This document shows positions 56,716 to 64,000 of a stretch of DNA of 64,000 bases, piece by piece. How positions within the stretch are numbered: the stretch's first letter is position 1; each line of letters begins with the position of its first letter. The translations under genes and the position numbers were made by a program. The notes under the pieces are model-generated. The model had not been told where the DNA came from and ran no database searches. It saw nothing but the letters and a program-made list of their open reading frames with translations. The DNA comes from Streptomyces specialis (GTDB lineage: Bacteria > Actinomycetota > Actinomycetes > Streptomycetales > Streptomycetaceae). Location of the stretch: the NCBI RefSeq assembly GCF_001493375.1, contig NZ_LN929895.1, positions 1-64,000 on the forward strand, read 5' to 3'.

Positions 56716-57915
56716 TTACTCTCCCTTCGCGGCCTCGAACAGCCCTGCCCGAGGATCCTCGTCCCGCACCGCCGCGCGGTACTCCTCAAGGGCCTTCCTC
56801 GCCTCGTCGCCCAGCTCGCGCGGCACGGCCACCTCGATGGTGACCAGCAGGTCGCCCCGGGTGCCGTCCTTGCGGACCGCGCCCTTGCCCCGCGCCCGCA
56901 TCGTGCGCCCGCCGGGGGTGCCCGGCGGCAGCTTGAGCGTCACCGGCGGGCCGCTCAGGGTGGGCACCCTGATCTCGGCGCCGAGGGCGGCCTCCGGGAA
57001 GGTCACCGGCACCGTGATCGTCAGGTTGTCGCCCCGGCGGCCGAAGACGGGGTGCTCGTCCACATGCACCACGACGTACAGGTCGCCGTTGGGGCCGCCG
57101 CGCTCGCCCGGCGCGCCCTTGCCGCGCAGCCGGATGCGCTGCCCGTCGTCCACGCCGGGCGGGATGCGGACCTGCATGGTGCGCGAACTGGTCGCCCGGC
57201 CGCTGCCCCGGCACACCGGGCACGGGTCCTGCGCGATCAGGCCCCGGCCCCGGCAGTCCATGCACGGGTCGGTGAGCGAGAACCCGCCCCCGCCGCCCCG
57301 GCTGACCTGCCCGGTGCCGACGCACGTCGGGCACACCCGCGGCGTGCCGTTCTTGTCGCCGGTGCCGGAGCACGCCTTGCAGGCCGCGCTGGACGACATC
57401 CGCAGCGGCACGGTCGCCCCGGCCACCGCCTCGGTGAAGCTGAGCGTCACCTCGGACTCGATGTCCTGACCGCGCCGCGGCTGTGTGCGCGTCCCCGGCC
57501 CGGTCCGGTTGAACAGGCCGCCGAAGACGTCCCCGAGCCCGCCGCCGAAACCACCGGCCCCGGGGCCTCCCGGCCCGCCGGGACCGGCGGGACCGCCGGG
57601 CTGGGTCCCGCCGAACAGGTCGCCGAGGTCGAAGTTGAACTGCCCGCCCCCGCCGGGACCGGGGCGGAAGCCGCCGTTCCCGAAGAGGGCGCGCGCCTCG
57701 TCGTACTCCTTGCGCCGCCGGGCGTCACCGAGCACGTCGTACGCCTCGGAGACGCTCTTGAAGCGGTCCTCGGCCCGGGCGTCCCCCTTGTTCGCGTCCG
57801 GGTGGTACTCCCGGGCGAGCGCGCGGTACGCCTTCTTGATCTCCGCCTCGGTCGCGTCCTTCGGGACGCCGAGGACCTTGTAGTAGTCCTTCTCGATGAA
57901 GTCCTTGGTGCTCAT
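56716..57915 (-). CDS. dnaJ: Co-chaperone DnaJ
   Basis: DnaJ (399 residues) stimulates DnaK ATPase and delivers substrates. The J domain carries HPD (REYHPDANKGDA) near residue 40. A Gly/Phe-rich region follows (GPGGGGQFNFDLGDLFGG). The zinc-finger region has the four motifs CKACSGTG, CPTCVGTG, CMDCRGRG and CPVCRGSG, and substrate-binding C-terminal domains follow. It is 42 bases downstream of grpE. This is the dnaJ1-type gene in the dnaK operon. Confidence 0.97.
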   Translation of the reverse strand: MSTKDFIEKDYYKVLGVPKDATEAEIKKAYRALAREYHPDANKGDARAEDRFKSVSEAYDVLGDARRRKEYDEARALFGNGGFRPGPGGGGQFNFDLGDLFGGTQPGGPAGPGGPGGPGAGGFGGGLGDVFGGLFNRTGPGTRTQPRRGQDIESEVTLSFTEAVAGATVPLRMSSSAACKACSGTGDKNGTPRVCPTCVGTGQVSRGGGGGFSLTDPCMDCRGRGLIAQDPCPVCRGSGRATSSRTMQVRIPPGVDDGQRIRLRGKGAPGERGGPNGDLYVVVHVDEHPVFGRRGDNLTITVPVTFPEAALGAEIRVPTLSGPPVTLKLPPGTPGGRTMRARGKGAVRKDGTRGDLLVTIEVAVPRELGDEARKALEEYRAAVRDEDPRAGLFEAAKGE

Positions 57916-57957
57916 CCCCGGCGTCCCTCCTTCCGCTGCCTCGCGTCACCCGGCGCG

Positions 57958-58659
57958 TCAGCCCTCGTCCGGGCCACCGCCGTCTTCCTTCTCCGGCGTG
58001 CTCTCGTCCTGGTCCGCCGGCTTGCCCGGCTGCGGCTCGGCGACGCCGACCCTGGCGGGCCGGATCGTACGCTCGCCGATGCGGTACCCAGGCTGGAGGA
58101 TCTGCACGCACGTCGTCTCCGTGACGTCCGGCGAGTAGCTGTGCATCAGGGCCTCGTGCACCATCGGGTCGAAGGGCTCGCCCTCCTTGCCGAACTGCAT
58201 CAGGCCCATCTTCGCCGCGACCGTCTCCAGCGACTCGGCGACCTGCTTGAAGCCGCCGACCAGCTCCCCGTGGTCCCGGGCGCGGCCGATGTCGTCGAGC
58301 ACCGGCAGCAGCTCGGTCAGGAGATTGGCCACGGCCATCTCCTTGACCGCGATCCGGTCCCGCTCCACCCGGCGGCGGTAGTTCTGGAACTCCGCCTGGA
58401 GCCGCTGGAGGTCCTGGGTGCGCTCGGTCAGCGCCGAACGCGCCTGGTCGAGCTGGGCGGTCAGGGCGACGTCCTGACGGTCCTTCGCGTCCTTCTGGTC
58501 CGGTGACGCCTGCGGCTCGGCGGAACCGCCGTCCTCCTCGGGGGCGGCCCCCCCGCCGAGTTCGTCGGACGCGGCGGACTCGACGGGTGCCTCGGGGGTC
58601 GCCGCCTCGGCGTCGGGGACCTCGGGCTCCTTGTCGAAGCCCTGCGGGTCCTGGGTCAC
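57958..58659 (-). CDS. grpE: Nucleotide-exchange factor GrpE
   Basis: GrpE (233 residues) releases ADP from DnaK. An acidic, Pro/Glu-rich N-terminal tail is followed by the long dimer helix ([20 protein letters not shown]) and the beta domain with [10 protein letters not shown] and VLQPGY-like [19 protein letters not shown]. The GTG start overlaps the dnaK stop as GTGA, showing translational coupling. The acidic tails at both ends are typical of actinobacterial GrpE. Confidence 0.96.
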   Translation of the reverse strand: MTQDPQGFDKEPEVPDAEAATPEAPVESAASDELGGGAAPEEDGGSAEPQASPDQKDAKDRQDVALTAQLDQARSALTERTQDLQRLQAEFQNYRRRVERDRIAVKEMAVANLLTELLPVLDDIGRARDHGELVGGFKQVAESLETVAAKMGLMQFGKEGEPFDPMVHEALMHSYSPDVTETTCVQILQPGYRIGERTIRPARVGVAEPQPGKPADQDESTPEKEDGGGPDEG

Positions 58660-60515
58660 GCCGCACCACCCTTCGGCTTGTCGTCGTCCACGATCTCGGC
58701 GTCCACGACGTCCTCGTCGGCGCCGCCGGGCGCGGCGCTCTCGGTGCCGCCGGGCTCCGCGTCGCCGGCCGCTTGCGCCGCCTGGGTGTCGGCGTACATC
58801 GCCTGGCCCAGCTTCTGGCTGGTGGCCGCGACCTTCTCGGACGCCTCGCGGATGGCGGCGGTGTCCTCGCCCTTCAGCTTCTCCTTCAGGTCGGCGATGG
58901 CGGCCTCGACCTCGGTCTTGACCTCGCCGGGCACCTTCTCGGAGTTCTCCTTGATGAAGTTCTCCGTGGAGTAGACGAGCTGCTCGGCCTGGTTGCGCGT
59001 CTCGGCGGCCTCGCGGCGGCGGGCGTCCTCGTCCGCGTACTGCTCGGCGTCGCGCATCATCCGCTCGATGTCGTCCTTCGGCAGCGCGGAGCCGCCGGTG
59101 ACGGTCATCCGCTGCTCCTTGCCGGTGCCGAGGTCCTTGGCGGAGACGTGCATGATGCCGTTCGCGTCGATGTCGAAGGTGACCTCGATCTGCGGGACGC
59201 CGCGCGGCGCCGGGGGCAGGCCGGTCAGCTCGAACATCCCGAGCTTCTTGTTGTACGCCGCGATCTCGCGCTCGCCCTGGTAGACCTGGATCTGCACCGA
59301 CGGCTGGTTGTCCTCGGCGGTGGTGAAGATCTCCGAGCGCTTGGTCGGGATCGTGGTGTTCCGCTCGATCAGCTTGGTCATGATGCCGCCCTTGGTCTCG
59401 ATACCGAGGGACAGCGGGGTGACGTCCAGCAGCAGGACGTCCTTGACCTCGCCCTTGAGCACACCGGCCTGGAGGCTGGCGCCGATGGCGACGACCTCGT
59501 CCGGGTTCACGCCCTTGTTCGCGTCCTTGCCGCCGGTCAGCTCGCGCACCAGCTCCGCCACGGCGGGCATCCGGGTCGAGCCGCCGACCAGGACCACGTG
59601 GTCGATCTCGGACAGGTGGATCCCGGCGTCCTTGATCACGTTGTGGAACGGGGTCTTGCAGCGCTCCAGCAGGTCCGCGGTGAGCTGCTGGAACTGCGCC
59701 CGGGTGAGCTTCTCGTCCATGTGCAGCGGGCCCTCGGCGGACGCCGTGATGTAGGGCAGGTTGATCGTGGTCTCGGTGGACGAGGACAGCTCGATCTTGG
59801 CCTTCTCGGCCGACTCGCGCAGCCGCTGGAGGGCCATCTTGTCCTTGGACAGGTCCACACCGTGCGCGTTCTGGAACTGGCGGACCAGGTGGTCCACGAC
59901 GCGCTGGTCCCAGTCGTCACCACCGAGGTGGTTGTCACCGTTGGTCGCCTTCACCTCGACGACGCCGTCGCCGATCTCCAGCAGCGAGACGTCGAAGGTG
60001 CCGCCACCGAGGTCGAAGACCAGGATGGTCTGGTCGTCCTTCTCCAGGCCGTAGGCCAGGGCGGCGGCGGTGGGCTCGTTGACGATGCGGAGCACGTTCA
60101 GCCCCGCGATCTCACCGGCCTCCTTGGTGGCCTGCCGCTCGTGGTCGTTGAAGTAGGCCGGGACGGTGATGACCGCGTCCGTGACCTTCTCGCCCAGGTA
60201 CGCCTCGGCGTCCCGCTTCAGCTTCTGCAGGATGAACGCGCTGATCTGCTGCGGGTTGAAGTCCTTGCCGTCCAGACCGATCTTCCAGTCCGTGCCCATG
60301 TGGCGCTTGACCGAGCGGATCGTCCGGTCCACGTTGGTGACGGCCTGGCGCTTGGCCACCTCGCCGACCAGCACCTCGCCGTTCTTCGCGAAGGCCACGA
60401 CGGACGGCGTGGTCCTGGCGCCCTCGGCGTTGGTGATGACGGTGGGCTCACCGCCTTCGAGAACACTGACGACGGAGTTCGTCGTGCCCAGGTCGATGCC
60501 GACCGCACGTGCCAT
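58656..60515 (-). CDS. dnaK: Hsp70 chaperone DnaK
   Basis: DnaK (619 residues) has an ATPase domain opening [20 protein letters not shown], then [33 protein letters not shown] and [16 protein letters not shown]. The linker is [16 protein letters not shown], followed by the substrate domain and an acidic tail [11 protein letters not shown]. It heads the operon dnaK-grpE-dnaJ-hspR. The ATG at 60515 follows GGAGGAT. A perfect HAIR operator 23 bases upstream places the promoter under HspR, which itself works with DnaK as a feedback sensor. Confidence 0.98.
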   Translation of the reverse strand: MARAVGIDLGTTNSVVSVLEGGEPTVITNAEGARTTPSVVAFAKNGEVLVGEVAKRQAVTNVDRTIRSVKRHMGTDWKIGLDGKDFNPQQISAFILQKLKRDAEAYLGEKVTDAVITVPAYFNDHERQATKEAGEIAGLNVLRIVNEPTAAALAYGLEKDDQTILVFDLGGGTFDVSLLEIGDGVVEVKATNGDNHLGGDDWDQRVVDHLVRQFQNAHGVDLSKDKMALQRLRESAEKAKIELSSSTETTINLPYITASAEGPLHMDEKLTRAQFQQLTADLLERCKTPFHNVIKDAGIHLSEIDHVVLVGGSTRMPAVAELVRELTGGKDANKGVNPDEVVAIGASLQAGVLKGEVKDVLLLDVTPLSLGIETKGGIMTKLIERNTTIPTKRSEIFTTAEDNQPSVQIQVYQGEREIAAYNKKLGMFELTGLPPAPRGVPQIEVTFDIDANGIMHVSAKDLGTGKEQRMTVTGGSALPKDDIERMMRDAEQYADEDARRREAAETRNQAEQLVYSTENFIKENSEKVPGEVKTEVEAAIADLKEKLKGEDTAAIREASEKVAATSQKLGQAMYADTQAAQAAGDAEPGGTESAAPGGADEDVVDAEIVDDDKPKGGAA

Positions 60516-60537
60516 TTCGATATCCTCCAGCTACTAG

Positions 60538-60558
60538 CTTGAGCGCTACAGGCTCAAG
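60538..60558. promoter_or_regulatory. HAIR operator (HspR site) of dnaK
   Basis: CTTGAGC-N7-GCTCAAG is a perfect inverted repeat with the HAIR spacing of 7 bases, ending 23 bases before the dnaK start codon. The arms differ from the CTTGAGT consensus at the innermost base but are symmetric. Confidence 0.95.
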
Positions 60559-60629
60559 AGTGCCGCAGCCGGGAACCCTCGTCAAATGTCCTGAGCGGAT
60601 GTGGCTCAACTATCGTCCGGCGGCCCGGC

Positions 60630-61712
60630 TCAACCGTCCGGTCGCAGCGCCAGCAGGGCCACGTCGTCCGTGATCCCGGCAGCGAACCCGGACACATCCC
60701 GCCACACGGACTCCACCAGCGCCTCCGGCTCCGGCCCCCCGGCGCCCAGCCGGCCGGTCACCCGCTCGGCCAGCGGATAGAACGTACCGGCCCCGTCGCG
60801 CGCCTCGATCACCCCGTCCGTGTAAGCCAGCACCAGATCGCCCGCGCGCAGCGGCACCGCCCCGGGCCGCGGCGGCACCGGCGCCCCGGCGCCCAGACCG
60901 AGCGGCGGCACCGGCTCGGCGGCCAGCTCCCGGGCCCGCCCGTCCCGGATCAGCAGCGCGGGCGGATGGCCGCACGCCACCAGCCGCATCTCGTCGCCGC
61001 GCTCGGCGAACTCCAGCAGCAGCGCGGTGGCGAACAGTTCGGAGACCTCCTCGTTCCCCGAGGCCCGCGCGTCCACCACCAGCCGCCGGTCCAGCCGGGC
61101 CGCGACCCGCCCGAGGTCCGGCTCGTCCAGCACCGCCTCCCGGAACGCCCCGAGCAGCGCCGCCACCGTGCCGACCGCCGCCAGGCCGTGCCCCCGCACG
61201 TCCGCCACCAGCGCCCGCACCCCGAACGGCCCGGCCCGCACGTCGAACAGGTCCCCGCCGACCACCGCGCCGACCTGCGCCGCCCGGTACAGCCCGGCGC
61301 CCCGCCCCCGCCCGACCCGCTCCGGCAGCGGCGGCAGCACGGCCCGCTGCGCGGCCTCCGCGACATCCCGTACGACGACCAGATCGCGCGTGTACCGCGT
61401 CCGGATCGCCGAGACCAGCACGCCGAAGACCGCGATGGCCGCCACCGCGCCCAGGTCGGCGTCCGAGACGTGCGGGGCGCGCGTGGCGGGCAGCACCAGC
61501 AGCGCCATCACGGCGGAGGCCAGCAGCGCGGTCGCCCACGGCCCGTAGATCAGCCCGGCCAGCGGCGGCAGGGCGGCGAAGACGAACCCGAGCTGCACCC
61601 AGTGCGGCGAGGCCCACTGCGTGACCGCCACCGCCGCCAGCAGCAGCGGCGGCAGGGCGAGCAGCCAGTGGGGCACCAGGCCCGGGGCCGCTCGCGTCAT
61701 CGGCCGCGGCAC
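60630..61712 (-). CDS. Membrane SpoIIE-type PP2C phosphatase
   Basis: This 360-residue protein has about four N-terminal membrane segments (residues 11-110, HWLLALPPLLLAAVAV and onward). A C-terminal PP2C-like domain of the RsbU/SpoIIE class follows: LPPLPERVGRG, AAQVGAVVGGDLFDV with metal-binding Asp, ALVADVRGHGLAAV, LVACGHPPALLI, LVLAYTDGVIEARD and GITDDVALLALR. Such phosphatases usually act on anti-sigma-factor antagonists; none is encoded nearby. MPRPMTRAAP offers two start Mets; the first is taken. It reads toward the dnaK promoter region. Confidence 0.9.
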   Translation of the reverse strand: MPRPMTRAAPGLVPHWLLALPPLLLAAVAVTQWASPHWVQLGFVFAALPPLAGLIYGPWATALLASAVMALLVLPATRAPHVSDADLGAVAAIAVFGVLVSAIRTRYTRDLVVVRDVAEAAQRAVLPPLPERVGRGRGAGLYRAAQVGAVVGGDLFDVRAGPFGVRALVADVRGHGLAAVGTVAALLGAFREAVLDEPDLGRVAARLDRRLVVDARASGNEEVSELFATALLLEFAERGDEMRLVACGHPPALLIRDGRARELAAEPVPPLGLGAGAPVPPRPGAVPLRAGDLVLAYTDGVIEARDGAGTFYPLAERVTGRLGAGGPEPEALVESVWRDVSGFAAGITDDVALLALRPDG

Positions 61713-61726
61713 CCGGATCCCCGGCC

Positions 61727-62491
61727 TCAGCGCCGGCCCGCCATGCGCGTCCGGGCCGCCTCGGCACGGATCTCGGGCAGGGCGGCGTACAGGGCGTCAC
61801 CGGGGCAGTGCGTGGGCACCAGGTCACGGTGGCCGGAGATGACGTCCAACTCGGCCGGCTCGCCCGCCGGCACCCGGGCGGCGTCGTTGGTGGACACCAG
61901 CCGCACCCGGCCGCGCGGGTCGGTGCCGGCGCGCAGCTTCCAGGCGGCGATCTTCGCGATGGCGGTGACCAGCTCGGGTGGGACCTCCCGGCCCTCGGGG
62001 TAGTCGCCGAGCACGGCGACGCCCACGGTGTCGGAGTTGAAGCCGCTGGTGTGCGCGCCCATCACGAACCGGTCCAGGCCACCGGCCCGGCCCTCGTAGA
62101 TCCGGCCGCACTTGTCGACCACGAAGTTGTAGCCCAGGTCGTCCCAGCCCTTGGCCAGCACGTGGTCGGCCTGCATCGCGCGCAGCATGGCGGGCACGTC
62201 GGCGCAGTCGTAGTCGTCGGGGTGGTTGGTGTGGTGCACGAAGAGCGCGCGGGCCGCGCCCGTGTAGGTCACCGCCTCCCGGCGGAGCGACTCGTCGGCG
62301 CCCCACGACTCGCGCGTGATGATCTCGGGCGCCGGCGCGGTCCGTTCCACCGCCGGGCGGCCCGGCTCGGCCCGGGGCGGCGTCCCGGTGACCGGCGGCG
62401 GCGTCAGCGGCGGGGCGCTCCAGGTCAGCACGGCGACGAGTGGCGTCAGGGCCGCCCACAGCGCTGTCCGTCGGGACCACACGGCGCTCAC
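61727..62491 (-). CDS. Secreted PGRP-type N-acetylmuramoyl-L-alanine amidase
   Basis: This 254-residue peptidoglycan-recognition amidase has a signal peptide (SRRTALWAALTPLVAVLTW, residues 6-24) and the domain opening IITRESWGADESLRREAVTY. Zinc ligands are in FVHHTNHPDDYDC and GHRDLVPTHCPGDALY; the substrate-binding part is WDDLGYNFVVDKCGRIYEGRAG. It cleaves the amide between muramic acid and the stem peptide in the wall. The GTG at 62491 was taken. It starts 6 bases after the F420-reductase gene, so the two are cotranscribed. Confidence 0.9.
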   Translation of the reverse strand: MSAVWSRRTALWAALTPLVAVLTWSAPPLTPPPVTGTPPRAEPGRPAVERTAPAPEIITRESWGADESLRREAVTYTGAARALFVHHTNHPDDYDCADVPAMLRAMQADHVLAKGWDDLGYNFVVDKCGRIYEGRAGGLDRFVMGAHTSGFNSDTVGVAVLGDYPEGREVPPELVTAIAKIAAWKLRAGTDPRGRVRLVSTNDAARVPAGEPAELDVISGHRDLVPTHCPGDALYAALPEIRAEAARTRMAGRR

Positions 62492-62497
62492 CCGGTC

Positions 62498-63142
62498 TCA
62501 GGCCAGAATCGTGATGGCGCTCGACCAGTTCAGGCCGAGGCGCTCCTGGGCGGCCATGTGCAGGAGCTGGAGGCCCTCCAGCTCACGGGCCCTGCGCAGG
62601 GGCCCGACGTCGAGGGGGCGCAGTCCGCCCGAGGAGGCCAGCGCGGCGACGGCGCGTTTGCCGTCCTCGTCGTCCCCGGCGATCAGGACGTCCAGCGGCC
62701 GTCCGGCGACCCGGCCCTCGATCAGGGTGCCGGCGAAGGTGGTGTTGAACGCCTTCACCACGGGGACGCCGGGCGCCGCCTCGGCGGCCATCTGTTCCGC
62801 GGCGGAGGTGCCCGCCGGGACGGTGAGGGAGTCCAGGGTGGCGAAGTCGACGGGGTTGGAGATGTCGACCAGCACCGAGCCGGTCAGCGCCGTGCCGTAC
62901 TCGGCCACCACCGCGCGCCCGGCCGGGTACGGCACGGCGAGCACCACCAGGTCGGCGTCCTCCACGGCTATCGCGTCGGACCGCGCGACATCCGCGTCCG
63001 GGTCGGCGCGGCGCAGGTCGTCGGCCAGGTCGGCGGCCTTCTTGGCCGACCTGTCCACCAGCCGCACGCCGTGCCCGCCGGCCAGGGCTCTGGTCGCTAT
63101 GCCACGGGCCATGGCGCCCGCGCCCACGATCGTCACCTTCAT
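62498..63142 (-). CDS. NADPH-dependent F420 reductase
   Basis: This 214-residue enzyme transfers hydride between NADPH and the deazaflavin F420. It has an N-terminal dinucleotide fold KVTIVGAGAMARGIATRALA, then VRLVDRSAKKAADLADDL for NADPH, LVVLAVPYPAGRAVVAEY, LVDISNPVDFATLDSL and VVKAFNTTFAGTL. It resembles archaeal Fno. It heads a two-gene unit with the amidase. The ATG at 63142 gives the canonical start. A hairpin at 63155-63199 separates it from the LCP gene. Confidence 0.92.
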   Translation of the reverse strand: MKVTIVGAGAMARGIATRALAGGHGVRLVDRSAKKAADLADDLRRADPDADVARSDAIAVEDADLVVLAVPYPAGRAVVAEYGTALTGSVLVDISNPVDFATLDSLTVPAGTSAAEQMAAEAAPGVPVVKAFNTTFAGTLIEGRVAGRPLDVLIAGDDEDGKRAVAALASSGGLRPLDVGPLRRARELEGLQLLHMAAQERLGLNWSSAITILA

Positions 63143-63154
63143 CTCTCCATGCCA

Positions 63155-63199
63155 GCACGCCCCCCGGCGGGCCGCATCTCCGGCGGCCGGGGGGCGTGC
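63155..63199 (-). terminator. Terminator between the LCP gene and F420 reductase
   Basis: The 14-base perfect arms GCACGCCCCCCGGC/GCCGGGGGGCGTGC enclose 17 bases. Orientation suits the end of the leftward LCP transcript. Confidence 0.75.
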
Positions 63200-63329
63200 G
63201 GTCCCGAGGTTGCCGGTCCGGGTCCGCCGGTCCGGGGCTGTCGGGCCGGGATCTCGGGCCGGGGTCTCTCAGGCCGGGGGTGGGAGCGGACGGTCCTCGC
63301 GCAGTGCGGCGAGTATGACTCGAGTGTGA

Positions 63330-63409
63330 TTTTGTTGTAAGCACAGGGGCGAGCCGGGAGCGCTGTGGGGTGATGGTTAGAGGGGGCGTGGGATGGGTAT
63401 AAGGGGCAG
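63330..63409. other. Probable adapter remnant (P7, forward) at the LCP gene end
   Basis: This ends with GATGGGTATAAGGGGCAG against GATGTGTATAAGAGACAG (15 of 18). The 34 bases of the transposon-end arm match at about 21 positions, with TAAGCACAGG against CAAGCAGAAG at the start and a T run before it. The stop codon of the LCP frame lies inside it. Confidence 0.75.
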
Positions 63410-64000
63410 GGCGGGGATGGTGCGGAACGTCAGCCCGCCGTCCGGAACGGCCTGGATGTCCCGCACGAGACGGCGCAGTTCGTCCAGCGCGTCGAGCCCG
63501 GAGTCGGCGGTGATCGCGGGGGTCACCGCCTCCAGCACCGGGTAGAGGCGGGCCGGGTTGGCGAGCGTCCCCGCGTCCGCCCGCTTCTCGTGGGGCAGGC
63601 CGCGGAACTTCTGCTGCCGGGCGAGCCGGTTGAGGTCGCTGCCGTCGCCGACGTGGACCCGGGCGCGGGCGTAGGCCAGCGCCTGGTCCCCGTCGAGGAG
63701 GTGGCGGCCGGCGGACAGGTCGTGGCCCACGTTCGGGTCGTACTCGGCCTCGGCCAGCTCCACCTCGACGCCGCCCACCGCGTCCACGACATCGGCGAAC
63801 CCCTCGAAGCCGAGCACCAGATGATGGTCGACGCGGACGCCGGTCATCCGCTCGAACGTACGGATGGTGCAGGCCGCGCCCCCGTACTGGTAGGCCCAGT
63901 TGAACTGGGCGGCGCGCGCCTCGCTCGTGCCGCCGTCGCCGGTGCGGCACGCGGGGATGTCGACCACGATGTCGCGCGGCACGTTCACCGCGTCGGCCCG
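63410..64000 (-). CDS. LytR-CpsA-Psr (LCP) wall-polymer ligase, partial
   Basis: This is a partial LCP-domain protein cut at the window edge on its N-terminal side. Seen here are NVPRDIVVDIPAC, QFNWAYQYGGAACTIRTFER, GVRVDHHLVLGFEGFADVVD, the signature Arg region ALAYARARVHVGDGSDLNRL, RQQKFRGL, and late GLTFRTIPA. LCP enzymes attach teichoic or arabinogalactan-type polymers to peptidoglycan at the outer membrane face. The nominal stop at 63377 is in probable adapter sequence, so the true C terminus is missing too. Confidence 0.88.

Overview
The window is high-GC actinobacterial chromosome with the gene content and order of a Streptomyces or close relative. The evidence is near-universal GTG/ATG starts with GGAGG-type ribosome sites, a bldC homologue, an Lsr2-like protein, mycothiol- and F420-linked enzymes, and HspR/HAIR control of dnaK and clpB. 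It is core, single-copy chromosome: purine and pyrimidine synthesis, chaperones, glycolysis, tRNAs and regulators. There is no prophage, integrative element, CRISPR array, rRNA or secondary-metabolite cluster.

Layout. 0.3-8.6 kb: an XRE regulator, a secreted alpha/beta hydrolase, tRNA-Asp and tRNA-Phe, two membrane proteins, the helicase hrpA and a second identical tRNA-Asp. 8.9-12.2 kb: bldC, a hypothetical, valine dehydrogenase, DUF3073. 12.4-29.2 kb: purine genes purM, purF, purL-purQ-purS, purC and purD, mostly leftward, with an Lsr2-like gene and two tRNA-Gly genes between. 29-32.6 kb: a SLATT protein, a GntR regulator and a DJ-1/MarR operon with two palindromic operators. 32.7-36.9 kb: two paralogous receptor-type Ser/Thr kinases, each followed by a homologous one-pass sensor. 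36.9-45 kb: purA, a diacylglycerol-kinase-like protein, a MarR-controlled ABC exporter, a secreted protein and a class F sortase with a very long basic tail. 45-51.9 kb: fba, a perfect parS site, pyrE and smaller genes. 52-60.6 kb: clpB and dnaK-grpE-dnaJ-hspR with HAIR operators. 60.6-64 kb: a SpoIIE-type phosphatase, a PGRP amidase, an F420 reductase and an LCP protein cut by the window edge.

The most important thing to know about this sequence is that it is not clean. At least eight places carry degenerate Illumina Nextera adapter sequence (P5 or P7 side) embedded in the assembly: about 1-141, 23199-23279, 23947-24092, 27796-27867, 33649-33718, 35653-35745, 43884-44064 and 63330-63409. They break purC, both kinase/sensor pairs, the sortase and the LCP gene. 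At the sortase a perfect 20-bp duplication flanks the block, and deleting exactly 200 bp restores one continuous reading frame.

From memory of the S. coelicolor map, the left half (hrpA to purD) runs in descending SCO order near 4092-4068. The right half (purA to dnaK) runs in ascending order near 3629-3671. That is the pattern left by an inversion spanning oriC, with its breakpoint at roughly 29-33 kb here.
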